Assembly: GCA_023846275.1 (NCBI GenBank)
Contig: JAIUJO010000164.1
Span: 310,001 to 374,000, forward strand
DNA length: 64,000 bases
Direction: 5' to 3'
From: Vanilla planifolia
Lineage: Eukaryota > Streptophyta > Magnoliopsida > Asparagales > Orchidaceae
Below, piece after piece: positions 47,894 to 62,800 of this stretch. Under the pieces are notes generated by a model that was not told the DNA's origin, did not search any database, and was given only the letters and a program-made list of their open reading frames with translations. Position 1 is the first letter of the stretch, and every line of letters begins with the position of its first letter. The translations under genes were made by a program, and so were the position numbers.

Positions 47894-50800
47894 TGAGAAA
47901 AAAAGTTATGAGACTCATTTCAATAAGTTTTATCCAATTAAAAAAATCATTTTTATATTTTTAAATATTTTAGATTCAATATTTTTGGTACATTTCATGA
48001 GAAATTTTGATTCATATCTTATATAATGATTATGTTACCCTCAAGCTTACATTCACTTGGAGTGCAACTTTCTCATAGCATTTACCTCATTTTTTTTAAA
48101 TATTTCACTTTGATTTTCTTATATTACATTGCAACTCTGAATCTACTTTCATTTCCTTATTACAACAGTTTTATTGGACATTTTAAAATTCTTCAATTTA
48201 CAACTTTCTCCTCCTAAATAAATGTACTTAATGTTTAAATACTAAGTTTTTATTTTTTTTTGCTTTGTAACTACGATAATTTAAATTATTTCTGAATTAT
48301 TTCCCATCAAGATGAAGCAAGAATGGTTGTACGTATGAAGATATGCACTATTCAATTTAAAATTTTTTTTTAAATTTTAATATATTCTATTCTCGATTGT
48401 ATTGGCATAGTTTTCTAGACTTTTTGTTTCATATCTAATTTGATGAACGAGGTTGTTATACTTATCTCTTATGAATCTTAGAATATAATTTTCTCAAATA
48501 GTTTATATAATTTCTTGAAAATTTCTACTTTGATTTATTTACATTACTAGTTTTATCTAAATCTCCACAAATACACATCACATTGTTTTTTTAATTACAT
48601 TGCTTAAATCTATCTAATTTCAAGTTTAATTTAAATAAATAAACACCTATTTATAAAAAATATTTTTGATTTTCTATGCTTATTTCCTTTGATATATCAT
48701 TGTATTTGAAATTCAAGTCATATTAACTCAAATCAAACATCATTACACAGCTCTTGAAGAATTATTTTCGATTAAATATCAATTTTTTATCATTAAATAT
48801 TTTATTCTATATGTTTTTAGTATGCATTAAAAGGAATTTTGATTCATACACATTTTGATGTTTAAGGATTAAAGACTTGATCTTATCATAATTTTTGAAT
48901 GAAACTTTCCTGTATAATTTACCTCATTCTTTGAAATTTTTCAATTTGTTTTGTTTTTATTGTTACATTACTCTAAATCTTATCTGATATGACCTTTATA
49001 TTTCTTTGATTTAGTTAGATTATATTGCTTCAATTTATCTCATATTAACTTTAATATATATTTTGTTAATACTAAAATAATAATTTATTTTCATTTACGC
49101 TTATCTATTTTTGTATTATGAAAAATTTCAAAATGAGCTTCAGATGAGATGAAACAAACTTTGTTGGAGCCATCACAATAAGCTTTGTGTAATTAAATAT
49201 TTATTGCAATATTGTTTAACTTTTGTTGTTTTTGGCATCCTTTAAAAGACATTTTCAATTTTGACCTTTTTTGACAAACAATGAAGTTACTCAAAATCTC
49301 CTTAATATCTTGTAAGGCAAATTTTCCAACAAATTTTAATAATTTTCCTTAAATGTTTTGGCATTATTTTGCTATATTACTATGTAGCTTTAAATCTTAT
49401 CTAGTCTAACCTTTAAAAATGTTTTATTTGGCTTTATATATTACTTAAATCTAATTGTTATCAACTTTACTACATATTTACTTAATACTAAAATAATTTT
49501 TTTATTATCTTTGCTTATTTATATTTTTAATTCATTGTAATTTCAAGCATGGCTAATGGAGATGAAGCAAACATTGTTGAATTGGACATTATAGGATTTG
49601 TGAAGCATTTTAAAATATACCATATTCCATGATCGAGAATGCCTTACTTGATCTCATTAGTGTTTTGGAATATAGGTTTCTCTAAACTTTATTCCATTTC
49701 ATGAAATGCTCACTTTGATTTGGTTATTTTTCATGTAACTCTCAATCTCATTTCATGTTACCTTCAAATCTAATTTATTTTATTATATTATATTATTTCA
49801 ATTTGGCTTATTTTAGTTTTATATATTTACATAAAATTTAAATAATAATTGACTATTATTTCTACTTAGTTATATTATTAACTTTAAGTAATTCCCAAAT
49901 AGGTCCAAATGAGATAAACAAAATGTCACTAGACTAATTTCCATGAGTTCTATCCAAGCAAATATCTATTTTTATTTTTAAAATATTCGATTTTCTTTGT
50001 TTTTTTCATGATTTATGAGACATTTTATTTTGTACAAAATTTGATGATCCATGATGTCTCGCTTGATCTCCTTAGTATCTTAGAATATAATTTTCTTATA
50101 CAAGTTACCTAATGTTTCTAAATGTATTGCTTTGATTTGGTTAAATTAATTTGTAATACTAAATCTTTTCTCATGCGATCTTTGCATGGCTTTAATTTCA
50201 TGATGATAATTATGTTTCTTCAATTTATCTCCTTTTAGCTTTACTATATTTATTTAATTTAAAATTTTAATTATTTTTTGTTTATGCTTATTATTTTTTT
50301 ATAATTCATAATAATTCCAAATGATGTCAAATCGAGATGAAACTAATGTCTTTAAGCTTTTGTTGATGAGCTCTATTTAACTAAATCATTTTTATTTTTT
50401 AAAAAATTCAATTTTTTTGTATGTTTTATGACAAATTTCTATTCTTGCATGATTTAATGATTGTGATGTTTCATTTGATCTCTTTAGTATCCTATAATCC
50501 ACATCTCCGATACAATTTATCTAATTTCTTCAATGATTTTGCTTTTAATTGATTTTAACACTAAATAACCCAAAATCAATTATTACGTGACCTTTATTTT
50601 ACCGTGACTTTGTTATACTACGTTTCTCCATTTAATCATTTTTAAGGTTTATTATATAATTAATTAATATTAAATTTATAATTTATTATTTTTTTTATAC
50701 TTATTTACATTTGAAATATTTTGTAATTCAAAATGAGGCCTGATAGAAATGAAAAAAAAATTATTCGTTAAGCTTCAATGAGATCAATCTAATTATAATG

Positions 50801-53800
50801 GAGGATGTTACACTTGATGTTCTTGGCATCTTGGTTTCTCGTATAATTTATCACATTTATTTCGAAAAGTTTTACTTTTATTTCATTATGTTTGATGAGC
50901 TTTATTTATTTAAATATTCATTTGACAATCATCGATGCCACACTCAAACTGATTAATATATTTTAATATAAATTTCCTCATACAATGTTTCTAATTTGTT
51001 CAAAGATTTGTTCTATTTTGTTTATTTTATTATGTAAATCTAAAACATCTCTTCAATTTATCTAATTCTAGATTTAAAATAAATTTACTTGATATAAAAG
51101 AAATAATTTATTATTATTTAGTATTATTCATTATAATAATTTATAGATGTTGTAAGTAAAGTCACATAGAGCCAAAAGAAGCATTGCTAAACTAAGTTTC
51201 ATGCCCTCTATCTTGTTAAATATCCTTTTTTACAATATTAGAAATTTTATTTTCTAGGGTTTTTGTATGATTTACTAAACATTTGATTCATACTTCACCA
51301 ATAATTCATGATGTTTCATTTGATTGTTTTAGCATCTTGGAATACTATGATTTAATAAATATTATGTATCTTTAAATCATATCCAATGTGACCTTTACAT
51401 CATAATAATTTGGTTAAATTACATCACTACAATTTTTATTATTTCAACTTTACAAAATATTTACATAATATCGAAATTATAATTTAATATCATTTATTCT
51501 TATTTAGATTGACTATTTATAGTAATTTCTAATGATTTCTCATGGAGAGGAAAACATTTCATTGGACTACTATTAACAAGCACTATAGAGTTAACAATTC
51601 AATTCTTATGTTCAATAATATTTTTTTATCTACTATTACGGGCTTTAGGTGATATTGTGATTTATATTTGTTTTGTTGATCTAAGATATTATACTTGATC
51701 TTATTTGTTTCGTAGAATGCCATTTTACTATATAATTTACCTCATATTTTCAAATCTTTTGATTTGATTTAGTAATATTATTGAGCAACTACAAATCTCC
51801 ACTTGTGAAACTTTTGTGTTGCTTTAATTTTATTATATTATATAACTTCATTTTATCATTTTTCACTTTGAAATATTTTTATTTAAATTTAATATAATAA
51901 TTTATTATTTGTAATGCTTACAAGGAATCATAATTCATAATAATTTGAAATGATGTCAAATTGATATGATGTAAACATCATTCAACTCAACTCAATCAAC
52001 ACAAAGCAATTAAATATTTTTCATAATTATAAATATTTAATATTTTATGATTTTATCCATCTTTATGACATTTCTTGATTTGTAACAAATTTGATGACCG
52101 AGGATTATACACTCTATCTCCTTAGTAATTTAGGAGGAAATTTTGATGAATAATTTATCATATTAATGGAAATGTTCTATTTTCGTTTGGCTATATTATT
52201 ATTATCTAATCTAACTCTTCATTTGTATAACCTATCCATCTTTTAGATTTGGGTACATACATTTATTTAATTTATCTTAGATCAACTTTAACAAAATTTG
52301 CTTCTTACCAAAAAATAATTTACTTTTTTTATGCTTATTTAATTTGATAACTCATAGTAATTCTCAATTATGTCTGATCTTGACTAGACAAACATAATTT
52401 TATACATCACGAGGTGCTCTATTTCATTTAAAATTAATTTTTCTATATTTCAAATATTTTATTTTCAATTGTTTTGGCACTTGTTATAACATATTTTTAC
52501 TCATACTTGATATGGTGATCAAGGATGTTACACTTAATCTTGTTCCTATCATGGAATATAATTTTCCTATAAAATTTATATAATCTCATTAAGTTTTCCG
52601 TTTAGATTTGATTATATTACTATATAACTATTAGTCTGCCATCATGTCACCTTTACATCACATTGATTTGAATATATTATGTTATTTTAGGTTATTTCTT
52701 TTTAGTTTTATTATATATTTAGTTAATATTAAAATTATTATTTAATATTATTGATGCTTATTTGCTTGGGTAACTGGTAATAATTCATAATAAGTTTAAT
52801 CATTGAAAAAGTCTTGATGTTATCTATCAAATTAAATATTTAATTTATATTTTAAAATATTTTTATTTTTCATGATTTTTGTAACTAATTGAGACATTTT
52901 CTAATTTTTCTTGATTTTGAGATCGAGGATTTAACCATTCAACTTCCTTAGTAAGGTTAAATTCTTCTTTCATATAAAGTTTATCTAACCCTTTAAAAGC
53001 TTTTGTTCAAACATGGTTAAGTTACCTTTTGAATCTAAATATCTTCTTGAGAGATTATTGCATGTCTTTCATTTGGATATAATACATTGCTTTAATTTAT
53101 CGTATTTCATCTTTAATATATATTGGCTTAGTATTAAAATAAAATTTATTATTATTTATGCCTATAAACTTTGTTAACTTCAAATAATTCAAATTGAGGT
53201 TTGATTAAGATGAAACAAAAATAATTAGACTCATCTTAACAAGCTTTATTGAATAAAAAATTCGTTGATATATTTTTACGAATGTTATATCCAATCATTT
53301 TTTGTATGCTTTATGAGACATTTTGATTTCTGCCTAATTTGATAATCGAGGGTGTTACACTCAATCTCCTTAGAATTATGGAGTGCAACTTTCATATGCC
53401 ATTTATCTAATTTATTTAAAGTTTTTGCTTTTATTTGTTTACAACATCATGTAATACTAGGTCTCATCTAGTATAACATTCATATTAGTCTCGTTTCAAA
53501 ATATTACGTTGCTTCATAAATCTTATTGAACTTTTTCTAAATTATCTTTATATAATTAAATATATAATTTTTACATAACAAATTGATTAATACCTAATGG
53601 TGTTCTAGGATATTACACTCAATCATCTACATATCTTGGAATAGAACTTTTACATATAATTTATCTCTTTTTTCAAAATTTTCTCTTTGGTTTAGTTATG
53701 CTACTATGAAACTTAATTTCTCTACCATTGTAACCTATAGATTATTTGATTTTTTTAGATTATATTATATATATTTATCTTGCTTTATCTTTAAAAAAGT

Positions 53801-56800
53801 ATTTTTACTATTAAAATAATATATTATTTTTTATGCATATTTTCTTTTGTAACACATCCAATTAGATATTGATATTGATATTTTATTTACGGTTTGCATT
53901 CTTACATGCTGGCCTGTTTTAAGAGATATTTTGATTTATACCTAATTTGTTGATCAATTATGTTACCCTCAATCTCGATAGTACCTTGGAATGTAATTTT
54001 TGTGTATAGTTTATCTAATTTCTTTGAATATTTCTCTTTGATTTGAATTTTTTTTGTAGAACCTCTAATTGAACCTATAACCATTACATTATTTTGATTT
54101 GGTTATATTATATATGGTCAATTTATTTCATTTAAGCTTTAATGAATCTTTAGTTAAATTAAAATAAAAATTTGTGATTATTTATGTTTATTTATTTTTA
54201 TAATATAGTGTAACTCAACATAAGGTCTAATGAAGAAGAAACAAACATTATTTATTATGTTAACAAGCTTTACCTTACTCACATTTATATTAATATTTTT
54301 AATTATTCTCTTATCTATCTTTTTGGAAAACTTCAAGAGAAATTATAATTTGTACTTAATTTGATGATTGAGAATGTTAGATCGGATCTCCTTGGTATCT
54401 GTGAATGCAACATTTTAATGTATTTTATCATATTTATTTAAAATAATTTGTTTGAATTAGTTATGTTGTGGCATAACTATAGATCTCCTATTATATTACG
54501 TTTACATTATAGTGATTAGATATTATAATAATAAAATATCATTGTTTAAGTTTATAAGCTTATGCAATTTGCATTCATTATAAACACTATTTAATTGACA
54601 TGAAACTCATTGAGTTTTGTGTAATTAAAAGTTTGTTTTATGTATTTTTTAAATATTTTATTTTTTAAAAGTTTTGGTATGTTTTTTGACATATTTTGAT
54701 TTAAATGAAATTTGACAATTGAGTATGCTATACTTAATCTTCCTAGCATCATGTAATATAACTTAAAGAAACAATTTGTTACTTTGTTATAAATCTTTCT
54801 TTGATTTCATTAACTTGTGTGAAAGTCTAATTATCCTCTCACGTGACCATATAATATTGTGGTATGATTAATTTTCTTTAATTTACCGCATTTCAAATTT
54901 GTTAAATATTTAGAAAAATAAGAATAATAATTTATTATTATTTATGATTATTTTGTTTTGTAATTATAAGTAATTTTGAATGATATATGATTGATACAAA
55001 ACAAATGCCATTGGACTCATCTTAGAAAGCTATAATTAAATAAATATTTATTTCAATATTTTTTTATTCTCTTTGCATCCTTTAAGTTGAATTTTTATTT
55101 ATATCAGATTGAAATATTAAGTTATAGTCAAACTTTTTATTATTTCAAAATGTTGCCTCCATTCATAATTGATCCATTTCGTTAAATCGTTCACTTAGAT
55201 TTCAATATATTATTATGTAGCTCTAATTTGATTATTCTGTCACCCTTACATCACTTTGATTTGGTTGTATTACTTTTGCCTCAATTCATAAGATTTTCAC
55301 CTCAAATATATGTTATCTTAATATTAAAATAATTTTTTTATTATTTTCTTCTTTACTTCGATAATTGATAAGAATTCCAGAGGTGGTTTGATTGAGACAG
55401 ACAATGTGTTGAGAATCACGTTAATGAGTTATGTATAGTTAAATATTCATTTTTTAAATACTATATTAGCATGGATTTTGGCATGCTTCACGAGGCATTT
55501 AATTTTTACCTTATTTGCTGATGAGTAATTTTATAACTGATTCCATTTGAATCTTGGAATGGATTTTCCATTACAAATTATGACATTTCTTCAAAATGTT
55601 TACTTTGATTTGGTCATGTTGTTTCGTAACTCTAAACCTCCGTTCATGTGTCATTCATATCACATTGATTTGGTTGTATAATATTATCTCAATTTATCTT
55701 AATTTAAGTTTAATATATTATTCTTTGATATTAAATTAATAATATGTTATTATTTATTTTGGTGATTCATAGTAATTCTAAAAAAGGTATGATAAAAACA
55801 AAACAAAAATTATTAGCATTGTCATGTTGTGCTCCAACAAATTAACAAATTATATGGTTTTTTTCTTTGATATGGTTTTATTTTTAAAAGTATCTTATTT
55901 TTAATGGTTTCTATATTCTTTTCATGGCCTTTTTATTCATACCTAATCTTATTATCACTGATGTTGCATATGAACTCATTAGTATATTTGAATGCAACTT
56001 TATTATAAACTTCATCTCATTTTTACATATGTTTTAGTTTGATTTGGTTATATGACTATTAAATTATAATTGTCCACTCATGTAACCTCTACAAAAAAAT
56101 GTTTCCATTACATTCCGTTATTTTATCAAATTTAAGTTTTATTATAAATTTAACTAATGTTAAATAATAATTTATTATTTTATATGCTTTTGTAGTTTAC
56201 TAAATTAAAGTAATTCGAAATAGGGTCCAACATAAATAGAACAAAAGTAATTGGATTCTTTTTTATGAGCTCTTAAATTATTTTTACATTTTTAAATATT
56301 TTATTATTTAAGGTTTCAGCATGCTTTGCTATAAATTTTTATTTGTACCTTGTTTTATAGTTGAGGATATTACTCTCAATCTCCTTAATTTGTTATATTG
56401 GAACTTTCTTACACAATATATCTTAATGCTTGAAATTATTTTTGTTTATTTTTTTATTGTTCTTTGAAACTATAAATCATTTTGAGTGACCTTTAGATGA
56501 TATTTATTTCGAAACATTGCATGGCTTTAATTTATATCATTTCAATTAAAAAAATTTTGTTAAATATTGAAATAATAGTTTTAAATTTTTATGTTTGTTG
56601 GACTTTAAGAGTAATTTAAATGAGAACCAACCAAAATGAAGCAAATATCATTTGAATTTTGTTGACAAGATCTATCCAACAATATATTCGTTTATGTTTC
56701 TTTCAATATTTTCTTTAGCAAAGTTTTGAAATTTTTTACAAGACAATTCAATTCGTACCAGATTTGGCAATTCAGGTTGTTTCTGTCAATCTCCTAAATA

Positions 56801-59800
56801 CACTTGAGTACAACTTTGTTGTACAGTTTATCTTGTTCATCTAAAGAATTTTTTTTTATTTGACTAGGATAGTAAGAAAGTCAAATTATCTTTCTTACGA
56901 CGATTATATCTCTATGATTTGGTTATATTAATTACATAAATTTATCTCGCCTACGTTGTGTTATATATCTAATTAATATTAAGGCTTACATTTATCGTTA
57001 TTTATGTTTATTTAAATTTTTAGTTCATAGTACTTACAAACATGGTCCAAAAATGATGAAAGTAATGATGTTGGACTCCTGTTAATTGACACTATCAAAT
57101 TAAAAGTTCTATTTTATAATTTTAAATATTTTACTTTTTTATGATTTTGGAAGCTTTGGTCAGATTTGGTGATTAGGAATGCTATACCTAATCTCAATAG
57201 TATATAGGAAGGAAATTTTTTGATTAAAATTTAATTTTTTTTTCAAAGTTTTGGCTTCGATTTCTTCTTTACAATCTAACTCGAAATCCTTCTAATGGGA
57301 CCTTTACATAAAATTTATTTTTTTTCATATTAAATCTCGTTAATTAATGTTATTTTAGCTTTAATGTCTATTTCTTGATAAATAATTAAAATGATGAATT
57401 TTAAACATATTTATTTTTTTAATTCATAATAATTCCAAACTTGGACCAATCAACATGAATCAATAAGAGATAAACAATGGTACATTCATCTTCACATTGT
57501 CTAATAAATTAAATGTTAAGTTTTATATATTTTTAATATTATATTTGTGAGGCAATATTTTTCATAAAAATTTTAAAGAATGGAAAGCTATACTCAATCT
57601 ACTTAGTATCTTTGAATACATGTTTGCTTCCAATTTAACTCATTCATGTAATATTTTTCTTTGATTTGACTATATCATAACATAACTTATATTCTTTTAA
57701 AATGTGACTTCATCACAATGACTTGATTATATTAGAATTCTTAAATTTATCAAAGTTTAGATATAATATTTAATTTCTTAAATTTAAAAAAATAATGAAT
57801 TATTTTTCATTTTTATTTACTTAAATTTCTTAGAGTAATTCCAAACAAATTGTGATTGAGACAAAAAACATTGTTCGGCTTGATTTGGTTAGCTCTATCC
57901 TATGAAAATTTAATTTTTTGATTTTAAAATATTTTATTTTTGTTAGTTTTTACTTTCTTTACTATTTATTGTGATTTTTTAAATTATTTGATGATTGAAG
58001 ATGTAAAACTCAATCTACTTAGTATCTTAGAATTAAACTTACTTAATAATTTGACATTTTTCTGCAATTTTTTCATGTTGATATGGTTGTATTCCTATGA
58101 AACACTAATTGTGCTCTAGAGTGACCTTTACATCACTTTGATTTAGTTATATTTTTATGTTTTAGTTTATCTTACATAATATTAATGTGAAAATTGGTTA
58201 TTGTTTATACTTAGTTAATGTCATTATTTGTAGTAGTTCTAAATAAGGTTTGATCAAAGTGAAACATATGTCATTTTATTTGCCTTGCAAGCTTTATCCA
58301 AATAAAAACTCATTCTAATAATTTTTTAATATTGTTTTTTTTTTGGCACATTCTATAAAAGATTTTGATTCGTATCTGTTTTGACAATTTAGGATACTAT
58401 ACTCATCTTCTTAATATCATAAGATGCAAATTTTACATAAACTTTAACCCATTTCTTAAAATATTTCTCATTGACTTGATTAGGTTAATTTATCTCATTT
58501 AAGTTTCAAAACTTATGAACTTATAGTGAAAAAAGACCTTCATTTACATTTATTGATTTTTTAATCAATAGTGATTACAAATGAGGTCTCATGCTGTATA
58601 AACAAATGTCATTAGACTCATCTTAATAAGCTTTACCCAATTAAATGTTCACTTTTATATCTTTTTTAATCTTATATTTTCAATATTGTCTTCATATTGT
58701 ATGGAATATTTTCATTCGTACCATATGTGACTATCGATGACATTACACTTGATCTCCATAATATCTAGGAATGAAAAGTTCTTATTCACTTTATCTGATA
58801 ATTTCACATCTTTTTGCATCCATTTAGTTACATAGCCATGAGAATCTAATTCTCTTATCCTTTGACCTTCACATCACTCTAATTTTTTAAATTAAATAGC
58901 TTCAATTTTAGTTAATATTTTTCTAATATTATTATCATATTCATTTATACTTATATACATTTGGTAAATTGTGTAATTTAAACATCATTTTAGTCATCTC
59001 GATGAGCTCTATCATATTAATTGTTTATTTTTATATGTTTTATTACTTCATTTTCTATGGTTTTAATAATTTTTACAAGATATATTAATTGATAACAAAT
59101 TTGATTTTAGAAGATATTCTACTCAATCTCCTAAGTACCTTGGAAAACAACTTTTTCATAAAATTTATCTTGTTACTTTAATTAATTTTCTATTTGATTA
59201 AATTATTAAGTAACCCCAAATCTACCTCATGTGGCCATTTAATACATTTATTTTTTTTGATATTATATTATTTCAATTTATCTTATTATAACTTTAACAT
59301 ATATTTAATAAAAATTAAAATACTAATTTATTATTAGTTATACTTATATATTTTATTAAATGACATTAATTCCAAATATGGTATATTAGAGATTAAATAA
59401 AGAATGTTGGGCATGTCTCGATGGGTTATGCACAATTAATTTTTTTTAACACTTTTAAATTTTTGTACTTTGCATTGTCATGATTTATAAGAAATTTTTA
59501 TTCATAAAGGATTTTATGATAGAGGATCTTATACATGATCTTCTTAATATCTTGTCATGCAAATTTCTTGTATAATTTATCTCATTTTTTAAAATATTTT
59601 TCATTGATTTATTTATGTTGCAATGTAACTCAAAAATCTATCAACATATGTCACGTACATCACTATTATTTGGTTATTACAATTACTTGAATTTTTCTTA
59701 TTTTAGCTTTAATATTTTTTATATATCATTAAAAAATAATTTCTTATAATTTTTTCTTATTTTGGTAATTCAAAAAAATTTCAAACATAGTTTGAGAGAG

Positions 59801-62800
59801 ACAAAAGGTACAATGTGTAATGTCTTGATGAGTTCCATCAAATTAAATAAATATTCTAATATTTTTTTTAAAAAAAAATCTATAGTTTTGTCATGTTTTA
59901 CAAGGAATGTTTATAAATGCTTGATTTTTTTATCAAGGATGTCATGTATGGCCTCCATAGTATATTAAAATACAACTTTCCTATATAGTTTACCAAATCT
60001 TTTCATTTGTTTTACTTTAATTTTCCTATATTTCTAAGAAACTTTAAATTTCATCATTTGTGACATTTACAACACCTTTTTTTATTTATATTACAATATT
60101 TAGCTTATCTCATTTTTTTATTATATTTATTAACTTAATAATAAATAATAGTTTATTTAATTTAGGCTTATTTATATTGGTAAATCAAAGTAATTCTAGA
60201 GAATGTTTGATAGAGATGAAATAATTTACGTTGGACTTGACTCAATAAGCTCTCCTTAAATAAATATTCATTTTAATATCGTTAAATATTTTATTCAAGA
60301 AGATTTTAGCATGATTCAAAAGAATATTTGATTTGAACCAAATTTCATGATTGAGGATGTTACACTTGATCTCCTTAATAACATGAGCACAACATCCTCA
60401 TGGAATTTCTCTTTATTTTGTACATTATATATCATTAATTTGTCTCATTTTAATTTTTATATGTATCTAACTAATATTAAAAAATAATTTATTTTTATTT
60501 ATGTTTACTTAGTCTTATCATTCATAGTAAATCAAGAAGAGATGGATCAAGAAAAAGAAAGTGTCATTAGACTCTTCTTGATGTGATTTATCCATTCAAA
60601 TATTATTTTTTATATCTTTAAATATTTTAGTTTCTAAGGCTTTGCATGGTTTATGAGAAAATTTAATTCATACTTGAATTGTAAATTGAGCGTGTTTCAT
60701 TAGATCTCGAAAGTATCATGGAACACAACTTTCTCCTACAATATGTCTCATTCCTTAAAACATTTCTCTTTGATTTGGTTATATTACTAAGAAATTTTAA
60801 TTCCCTTATCATGTTGTTATTTAATATTCTATCAGTTAAATTTATATCATTTAACATTTAATATATATACTTATTTAATATTATAAAAAATTTGTTATTA
60901 TTTATGCTCATTTGCTTGAATTATTCATAGTAGCTACAAACAAGGTCTAGTAGTGATGAAATAAACATTATTAGACTAGCCTCAAAGAAAAAAAATCAAA
61001 TTAAAGATTAATTTTCAACTTTTTAAAAAATTTTACTTTTCATTGTTGTAGCATACTTATTTATTTTTTTATTCGAACCTAATACTGTGATGTAAGATTT
61101 TACGCACAATATCCTTTGTTTCTTGTAGTGCAATTTTATCATGTAGTTTGTTATACTTCATCAAATATTTTGCTTTGATTTAATTATTTAACTATGCAAC
61201 TCTCATTATTCATTTGTGTAATCTTTGCATGTCTTAAAATTTGTTATGTATAGTGCTATAATTTACTGTATTTCAAATTTAAAAAAAATTTAGTTAATTT
61301 TCAAATAATAATTTAATATTATTTATGCTTATTTATTTAGGTGATATGTATTAATTCAAAATGTTGTCTATTCAAAACAAAACAAATGTTGTTGGACTCA
61401 CCTCAATAAGTTCTATCTAATTAACAATAACTTTTTATATATTTTTTTATTTTATTTTTTAAATTTTGGCATGTTTTAAGTGAAATTTTAAATTGTATCT
61501 CATTTAATAATATATGATGTTACACTCCGACTTCTTAGTTCCCTTGAATGCAAATTGTTTGTGTTATTATTCTTATTTCTTCAATTGTTTCTTTATTTAT
61601 TTCATTATATTACTTTCAAACTCTAATTTTCATCTCTTATGACCTTTATAATACTTTAATTTTGTTATATTATATTTCTTTAATTTAAACAATGCTAGCT
61701 TTAATACTTATTGACATAATGTTAAAATCATTTTTTAATATTACTTATGCTTCGTTTTGTTTTCAATTCAAAGAAGTTATAAATACGATGTAATGGACAT
61801 GGAACAAACACCTAGGATGATATAATCGATCACCTTTGCATTTAATAATGAAACTTTGTCATAGAATTTATCTTCATTTAAAAAATATTTAATTTTGTAA
61901 TTTTACTTTAAAATATTCATGTTTAATTATTTTGATAATTAATAGTAATTTCAAATAACGCCAAATGGAGACAAAAAATGTAGTTTTATCACAACTAACT
62001 CCACCCAAAGAAATATTTAATTTTATATTTTTTTAAATATTTTATTTTTTGAGATTTTGAAATGCTTCATCACATATTTTTGCTAATACTTAATCTGATT
62101 ATTAATGATATTATACTCTATCTCCTTGGCATCCTGCAATGTAGTATTATTGTATGATTTATCTTAATTTTTCAAATATTTTAGTTTGAATTGGTTATAA
62201 TGTTGTATAACTGTAAATCTTTATCATATGGTTTTTCCAACACCTTGAGCATTATTGCTTTAAATAATCACATTTCAACTTTAATATATATTTACTTAAA
62301 TTAAAATAACAATTTATTATTATTTTTATTTAGTTTCCTTTGTAATTTTTAGTTATTTCAATCGATGCTTTATGGAGACAAAATAAATATTGTTCGAGTC
62401 ATCTCGATGAGCTCTATTTAATTAAGTACTGGTTTTTATGTTTTTTTTAATATTTCACTTTTTAAGGTTTTTGGCACTTTTTGTGAGACATTTTGATTTG
62501 GACTTAAATTCACCATTGACGATGCTATGCTTGCTCTCCTTTGTATTTTGAGGTAAACTTTGTTATAGTATTTATCTTTTTTCTTAGAATATATTACCTT
62601 AATTTTGTTCTATTAGTATGGAACTCTAGTTCTCATCACCTTTGTCCTTTACATATGTACAATTTGGTTATGTTATATTATTTAAATTAAATGCTTTTTA
62701 GTTTTAATATATATTTAGTTAGTATTAAAATAATAATTTATTATTATCTCTAACTATTTGATTTGGTAATACATAATAATTCCAAATAAAGTTGGAATGA

